64,000 nt of DNA. It comes from JAMXLO01 sp037201625 (GTDB taxonomy: Bacteria; Pseudomonadota; Alphaproteobacteria; Acetobacterales; Acetobacteraceae). The first letter of the stretch is position 1; every line of letters starts with the position of its first letter. The notes under the pieces were generated by a model that worked only from the letters and a program-made list of their open reading frames with translations, was not told the origin of the DNA and did no database searches. A program made the position numbers and the translations under genes. The stretch is taken from contig JBBCGR010000003.1 in the NCBI GenBank assembly GCA_037201625.1, forward strand, positions 372,001-436,000, read 5' to 3'. Below are positions 60,145 through 64,000 of the stretch, piece by piece.

Positions 60145-61641
60145 CTACAGCGCAAGCCGGCCCTGGCGCTCCGGCCGGTCGGCCGTCGCCGCCACCTCGC
60201 CATCGGAGAAGCGCAGCCGGAGCCGCGCGCCGGGCGCCACCGTCGCCGCGCTGGTCAGCGGATGGCCGGTGGTATCCGTCACCAGGGCGTAGCCGCGCTG
60301 CAGCACCGCCAGCGGCGAGACCGACTCCAGCCGCGCAGCCGAGCCCTCCAGCCGCGCCCGGGCCTCGCGCAGCGTGGCGCGCAGCGGCGCATCCGACAGC
60401 CGGCCCAGCGTGCGGCCGGCGCGGCCGTGGATCCCGGCCACGGCGTGGCGCAGGCAGGCCACCAGCTTCTGCCCGCCCAGGGTCAGCGCCGCATGGCGCC
60501 GCGCCACCAGGTTCGGCAGCGCGATGATCAGCCGCACGCCGCGCTCCTGCACCCGCTCGCGGCACGACGCGAGCATCGCCGCCATGTCCGGCTGGTGCCG
60601 CATCGCGGAATCCAGCGCGGCGCGGCGCTTGTGCAGCAGGTTGGGCAGCGCGAGGGCCAGCCGCTCCGCCCGGTCATCCAGCCGTTGCCGCGCGCCGCCC
60701 ATCAGCGCGGGCAGGTCGGGCAGCCCGCGTTCCGCGCGCGACAGGCGCAGCCGGCACTCCTGCGCCAGCCGGTTCAAACCCCCGATCAGCCGCGCCGCCT
60801 TGTGCTCCAGGTCGGCGACCAGGTCGGCCCGCGCAGGCACCGCCATCTCGGCCGCGGCGGTTGGGGTGGGCGCGCGCCGGTCGGCGACGAAGTCGATCAG
60901 CGTGGTGTCGGTCTCATGCCCGACCGCGGAGATCAGCGGGATGCGACAGGCGGCGACGGCGCGGATGACGATCTCCTCGTTGAACGCCATCAGGTCCTCG
61001 AGGCTGCCGCCGCCGCGCGCGACGATCAGCACGTCGGGCTGCGGTGTGACGCGGCAGAAGCCCTCGATGGCGGCGGCGATCCGCTCGGCAGCGGTCTCGC
61101 CCTGCACCGGCACCGGCCACAGCAGCACTGGCCGGGGAAAGCGCCGCGCGATCGTGGTGCGGATGTCCTGGATCACCGCGCCGCGCTCCGAGGTGATGAC
61201 GCCCACCACCGCCGGCAGCACCGGCAGCCTGCGCTTGCGGTCCGCATCGAACAGCCCTTCGGCCGCCAGCCGCAGGCGCAGCATCTCGATCCGCGCCAGC
61301 AGGGCGCCGGCGCCGGCATACTCCATCCGCTCGGTGATGAGCTGGTAGGAGGAGCGTTCGGAGTAGGCCGAGATACGCCCGGTGGCGATGACCTCGACGC
61401 CGTTCTCGGGCACCATGCCGAGACGCGACACCGCCGATTTCCACACCACGCCGGCGATCTTCGCGCCCTCATCCTTCAGCGAGAAATAGATGTGACCTGA
61501 GGGGTAGCGCTTCAGTTCGGTGACCTCGCCACGCACCCGGACGCGGCCGAAATTGCCCTCGAGCGTGCGCTTCACCGCGCCGGAGATTTCCGAGACGGTG
61601 TATTCCGGAACGTTTGAGACGGCGGCGGGGACGTCGTTCAT
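60145..61641 (-). CDS. xseA: Exodeoxyribonuclease VII large subunit
   Basis: The 498-residue nuclease subunit has an N-terminal OB fold (VPEYTVSEISGAVKRTLEGN and VRGEVTELKRYPSGHIYFSL). The catalytic domain carries GVITSERGAVIQDI, VARGGGSLEDLMAFNEE and ISAVGHETDTTLIDFVADRR. A long helical region follows, ending in LQRGYALVTD. With XseB it degrades single-stranded DNA in mismatch and recombination repair. The ATG at 61641 gives the normal start; no clear ribosome site precedes it. xseB is not adjacent. It is divergent from nikR with 116 bases between start codons. Confidence 0.94.
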   Translation of the reverse strand: MNDVPAAVSNVPEYTVSEISGAVKRTLEGNFGRVRVRGEVTELKRYPSGHIYFSLKDEGAKIAGVVWKSAVSRLGMVPENGVEVIATGRISAYSERSSYQLITERMEYAGAGALLARIEMLRLRLAAEGLFDADRKRRLPVLPAVVGVITSERGAVIQDIRTTIARRFPRPVLLWPVPVQGETAAERIAAAIEGFCRVTPQPDVLIVARGGGSLEDLMAFNEEIVIRAVAACRIPLISAVGHETDTTLIDFVADRRAPTPTAAAEMAVPARADLVADLEHKAARLIGGLNRLAQECRLRLSRAERGLPDLPALMGGARQRLDDRAERLALALPNLLHKRRAALDSAMRHQPDMAAMLASCRERVQERGVRLIIALPNLVARRHAALTLGGQKLVACLRHAVAGIHGRAGRTLGRLSDAPLRATLREARARLEGSAARLESVSPLAVLQRGYALVTDTTGHPLTSAATVAPGARLRLRFSDGEVAATADRPERQGRLAL

Positions 61642-61757
61642 CGAAGGGAGAGTACAGGATTTGCCCCGCCGCGGCGAGCAAGCCCGCGTGCCGGCTTGCT
61701 TGGCCGCCTCCCGAAAGCCCCGCATGCTGAGCCTGCCATCACCATCAGGAGCCCGCC

Positions 61758-62222
61758 ATGCAGCGCGTCACCATCACCCTCGACGACTCCCTCATGGCGG
61801 AGCTGGACACGCTGATCGCGACGCGCGGCTACCAGAACCGCTCCGAGGCGATCCGCGACCTGACTCGCGCCGGGCTGCAGCAGACCGCGTCGACCACCGC
61901 GCCGGGCCAGCAATGCGTCGGTGCGCTGGTCTATGTCTACGACCACGGCGTGCGGGAACTGACCAAGCGGCTGACGCATGCCTTCCACGACCACCACAGC
62001 ATGGCGATCTCAACCCTGCACGTGCATCTCGACCACGCAAGCTGCATGGAGATCACCGTCCTCAAGGGCAAGGCGGCGGACGTCGCGCAGTTCGCCGAAA
62101 GCATCATCGCCGAGCGGGGCGTGAAGCATGGCCGCCTGGTGACGGTGCCAGTGGAGATCAGCGCCGAACGCCACCGGCATGGCGGGCAGTCCAGTCCGCA
62201 CGAGCACACCCACGTGCGCTGA
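61758..62222 (+). CDS. nikR: Nickel-responsive regulator NikR
   Basis: The 154-residue regulator has an N-terminal ribbon-helix-helix DNA-binding domain (RVTITLDDSLMAELDTLI and RSEAIRDLTRAGL) and a C-terminal ACT-like domain with the square-planar nickel ligands H77, H88, H90 and C96 (HDHHSMAISTLHVHLDHASC). The His-rich tail HRHGGQSSPHEHTHVR may bind more metal. AGGAG precedes the ATG. Its likely target is the convergent binding-protein gene, whose 5' end has a perfect NikR box. GCAAGCC and GGCTTGC at 61678-61699 form an inverted repeat upstream of nikR with no assigned role. Confidence 0.94.
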   Translation: MQRVTITLDDSLMAELDTLIATRGYQNRSEAIRDLTRAGLQQTASTTAPGQQCVGALVYVYDHGVRELTKRLTHAFHDHHSMAISTLHVHLDHASCMEITVLKGKAADVAQFAESIIAERGVKHGRLVTVPVEISAERHRHGGQSSPHEHTHVR

Positions 62223-62223
62223 G

Positions 62224-62271
62224 AATCCGGCCGCTGCCAGTCCCGGCCGCTGACAATCCCGGCTGCCGAGT
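62224..62271. repeat. 16-bp tandem repeat between nikR and the binding-protein gene
   Basis: Two and a half units of about AATCCCGGCCGCTGCCA with a 16-base period fill most of the 65-base gap between the convergent stops. The third unit keeps only its first half. The function is unknown. Confidence 0.5.
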
Positions 62272-62287
62272 ATCCAGGTGCTTCGGA

Positions 62288-63865
62288 TCAGGGCGTGAAG
62301 TGCGAACGCTCCGTCAGCAGCGGCCCGGTGGACATCGATCCCTTGAACGCGAAGCCGTAGTCGAAGTCGGCGCGCCGCGCCCAGACCTGCAGCGTCTCCA
62401 GCAGCGGCACCGCGCAGCCGGCGGCGACGATCTTGCGCTGCGCATCGCTCCACAGCATGAGCTGCCGTTCCAGGTCGGTGTCGCCGCGCGCCTCGTCGAG
62501 ATCGCTATCGGCGACCGTGCAATGCGAGAAATTCGTCACCGCCGTCGGCGTCGCCACGATGCTGCGCGAATGGAAGAACTGGGTCAGCATCGTGTCGGCC
62601 ACCGGAAACCGCGCCGCGGCATAGTGCACCACCGGGCTGAGGTCCTTGCGGATCATCTGGTGGTACGTCTGGTGTTCCACGACCTGCACGTCGAGGTCGA
62701 TGCCCGCCCGCCGCAGTTCCGCCTGCACCACCTGGATCGCGCCCAGCATCACCGGGTTCTGCGTGTGGATCGTAGTCAGCGTCAGCCCGTTCGGATACCC
62801 GGCCTCGGCCAGCAGCCGCTTCGCCTCCGCGATGTCGGTCGCCGGCGCATCGGCGTCCGCGAAACCGAGATAGCCCGCCGGCACCACGCTGCGCGCCGCC
62901 CGCGCCAGGTCCTTGCCGCGCCAGCTCACCAGTTCAGGCCGGTTGACCGCGAGCGCGATGGCGCGCCGCACGCGCGGATCGTCCAGCGGCTTCTGCGTCA
63001 CGTTGAGGTGCAGCAGTGAGATCTCCGCCGGTTCGATCACGTCCACCGCCGTGTTGGGGGACTGGCGGGTGCGGTTGATCCAGGCCTGGTCCTGCTGGCC
63101 CTCGATGATGTCGACCTCGCCGGCATTGAACGCGAGGTCGCTGGTCGAGAGCGCCGAGACGAAGCGGTACTCGATGCGGCGCAGCCTGGGCGCGCCGCGG
63201 AAGTAGGAATCGTTGGCGACGAAGCTGGCCGCCTCCTGGCCGGCGGATTGGCTTTCCAGCCGGAACGGGCCGAAGCCGATCGCCGCGGCCGCCGGATCGC
63301 CGCCCGCCGCCAGCGCCTGGCGCGACAGGATGAAGCCGCCGGAGTAGTTGGCGAGGAGGCCCAGGAGCGAGGGGATCGGCTGGCGCAGCACGATGCGCAC
63401 CGTGGCCGGATCGACGACGGTCACCGAGTCCACGGCCGTGAAGTCGGCGGCATAGGCAGAGGTTGCGGGCGTTGCCGCCTTGCGCAGGCTGAACGCCACA
63501 TCATCGGCGGTGACCGGGCTGCCGTCGTGGAACGTCACGCCGGCGCGCAGGAAGAAGGTCCAGGTGAGCCCGTCCGGCGACATCTCCCAGCGCTCGGCCA
63601 GGTCCGGCTCGATGTCGCCCGGGCTGATCGAGCCTGGCCGGAAGCGGACGAGCGCGCCGTGGAGCCAGGACGCCGCCATGCGGTCGTAATGGGCGGTGGC
63701 GAAATGCGGGTCCAGCGTGCCGAGACCGCGCGGCGCCAGCACCGCGATGCGCACCGTGTCGCGCGCCAGGGCCGGTGCCGCACAGGAGGAAGCCAGCAAG
63801 ACGGCCAGCCCGAGGACCGGCAAGGCGGCCAGCAGCAGGCAGCGTGTGATCCGCTTGGAGGGCAA
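62288..63865 (-). CDS. ABC peptide/nickel-binding protein (family 5), NikR-controlled
   Basis: The roughly 525-residue periplasmic binding protein is of the DppA/NikA type. It has a signal peptide with LLLAALPVLGLAVLLASSC and processing expected near ALA-RD, the mature start DTVRIAVLAPRGLGTLDP, DGLTWTFFLRAGVTFHDGSP and DDPRVRRAIALAVNRPELV. A perfect NikR site at its 5' end and the nearby nikR gene suggest nickel or nickel-chelate uptake. The TTG at 63865 (CGGAG upstream) is preferred: the first ATG at 63919 lies inside the operator, so it would sit at or before the expected transcript start. Permease and ATPase genes are not visible; the window ends here. Confidence 0.82.
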   Translation of the reverse strand: MPSKRITRCLLLAALPVLGLAVLLASSCAAPALARDTVRIAVLAPRGLGTLDPHFATAHYDRMAASWLHGALVRFRPGSISPGDIEPDLAERWEMSPDGLTWTFFLRAGVTFHDGSPVTADDVAFSLRKAATPATSAYAADFTAVDSVTVVDPATVRIVLRQPIPSLLGLLANYSGGFILSRQALAAGGDPAAAAIGFGPFRLESQSAGQEAASFVANDSYFRGAPRLRRIEYRFVSALSTSDLAFNAGEVDIIEGQQDQAWINRTRQSPNTAVDVIEPAEISLLHLNVTQKPLDDPRVRRAIALAVNRPELVSWRGKDLARAARSVVPAGYLGFADADAPATDIAEAKRLLAEAGYPNGLTLTTIHTQNPVMLGAIQVVQAELRRAGIDLDVQVVEHQTYHQMIRKDLSPVVHYAAARFPVADTMLTQFFHSRSIVATPTAVTNFSHCTVADSDLDEARGDTDLERQLMLWSDAQRKIVAAGCAVPLLETLQVWARRADFDYGFAFKGSMSTGPLLTERSHFTP

Positions 63866-63906
63866 GGCTGTTCTCCGCAGGGGCCCGGACCATAACGCCG
63901 GCGGAA

Positions 63907-63934
63907 GTATGATGTCCATGTCCGGTCATCATAC
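63907..63934. promoter_or_regulatory. NikR operator
   Basis: GTATGA-N16-TCATAC is present exactly, and the arms extend to 8 bp (GTATGATG and CATCATAC). This is the established NikR recognition sequence. It lies immediately upstream of, and partly over, the longest frame of the binding-protein gene, and should repress it when nickel is sufficient. Confidence 0.9.
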
Positions 63935-64000
63935 TATTCGTGCAGCGATGTTACCGGACCGGCGCAGAATCGTCGCCGGATCGCGGTCCGTGCTAGTGTC

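Noticed and set aside
59761..61500. A 579-codon + strand frame opposite the DUF1194 gene and xseA
   Set aside because: Low-complexity Arg/Gln/Ala translation and no ribosome site; xseA on the other strand is unmistakable.

Overview
The window is about 64 kb of gene-dense, high-GC bacterial chromosome. It most resembles an alphaproteobacterium of the Acetobacteraceae/Rhodospirillales type. The grounds are a complete hopanoid cluster (hpnA-E, shc, hpnG, hpnL), a Hint-domain beta-solenoid protein of a kind common in that group, a glyQ-glyS-ppdK block, an oxalate oxc-frc operon, and very GC-rich codons. This placement is inferred from gene content; no rRNA or tRNA gene was found. No prophage, insertion sequence, CRISPR array or replication origin was seen.

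Layout. 1-860: the end of a tricarballylate-dehydrogenase-like flavoprotein, a strong hairpin, and a peptidoglycan-binding lipoprotein. 0.9-7.0 kb: surface-glycan glycosyltransferases (one 1172-residue multidomain enzyme, a tandem pair of GT92-like enzymes, one GT2). 7.1-9.3 kb: a two-gene chromate transporter and an aldo/keto reductase. 9.4-20.2 kb: hopanoid biosynthesis. HpnC and HpnD build presqualene and hydroxysqualene intermediates, HpnE makes squalene, Shc cyclises it, and HpnA, HpnB and HpnG act on or near the side chain. This cluster is split by an opposite-strand beta-solenoid/Hint gene. 20.2-22.3 kb: a membrane sensor kinase. 22.4-36.6 kb: mixed catabolism (an enolase-superfamily dehydratase, a TauD-type dioxygenase, an XRE/MmyB regulator divergent from an NTF2-like protein, a Tat-exported sugar-binding protein, two class III CoA-transferases, a metallo-hydrolase-fold protein, a keto-acid hydratase, a frameshifted formyltransferase, a NIPSNAP protein, a Mn-cupin and a gntR-oxc-frc oxalate operon).

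36.6-39.4 kb: a large lower-GC beta-helix membrane protein of unknown function. 39.9-44.2 kb: an RND efflux pump without its outer-membrane channel. 44.2-52.1 kb: an SDR, a carboxymuconolactone decarboxylase-like protein, PhnX, a small protein, an ion transporter, a VOC protein, a dihydroorotase-like amidohydrolase, a GMC oxidoreductase and a CoA-binding protein. 52.2-58.8 kb: glyQ, an extra vapB, vapBC, glyS and ppdK on one strand, so a toxin-antitoxin module sits between the two glycyl-tRNA synthetase subunit genes. 58.9-61.6 kb: cheZ, a DUF1194/VWA protein and xseA. 61.8-64.0 kb: nikR convergent with an ABC peptide/nickel-binding protein whose 5' end carries a perfect NikR operator.

Intergenic signals worth noting are three copies of a roughly 90-bp palindromic element (32.7, 45.7 and 50.0 kb), an 80%-identical 46-bp repeat on each side of hpnL, and several convergent gene pairs that overlap at their 3' ends. 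None of the individual systems is wholly new. The best candidates for something undescribed are the Hint/beta-solenoid gene inside the hopanoid cluster, the beta-helix membrane protein, and the vapB-vapBC insertion between glyQ and glyS.
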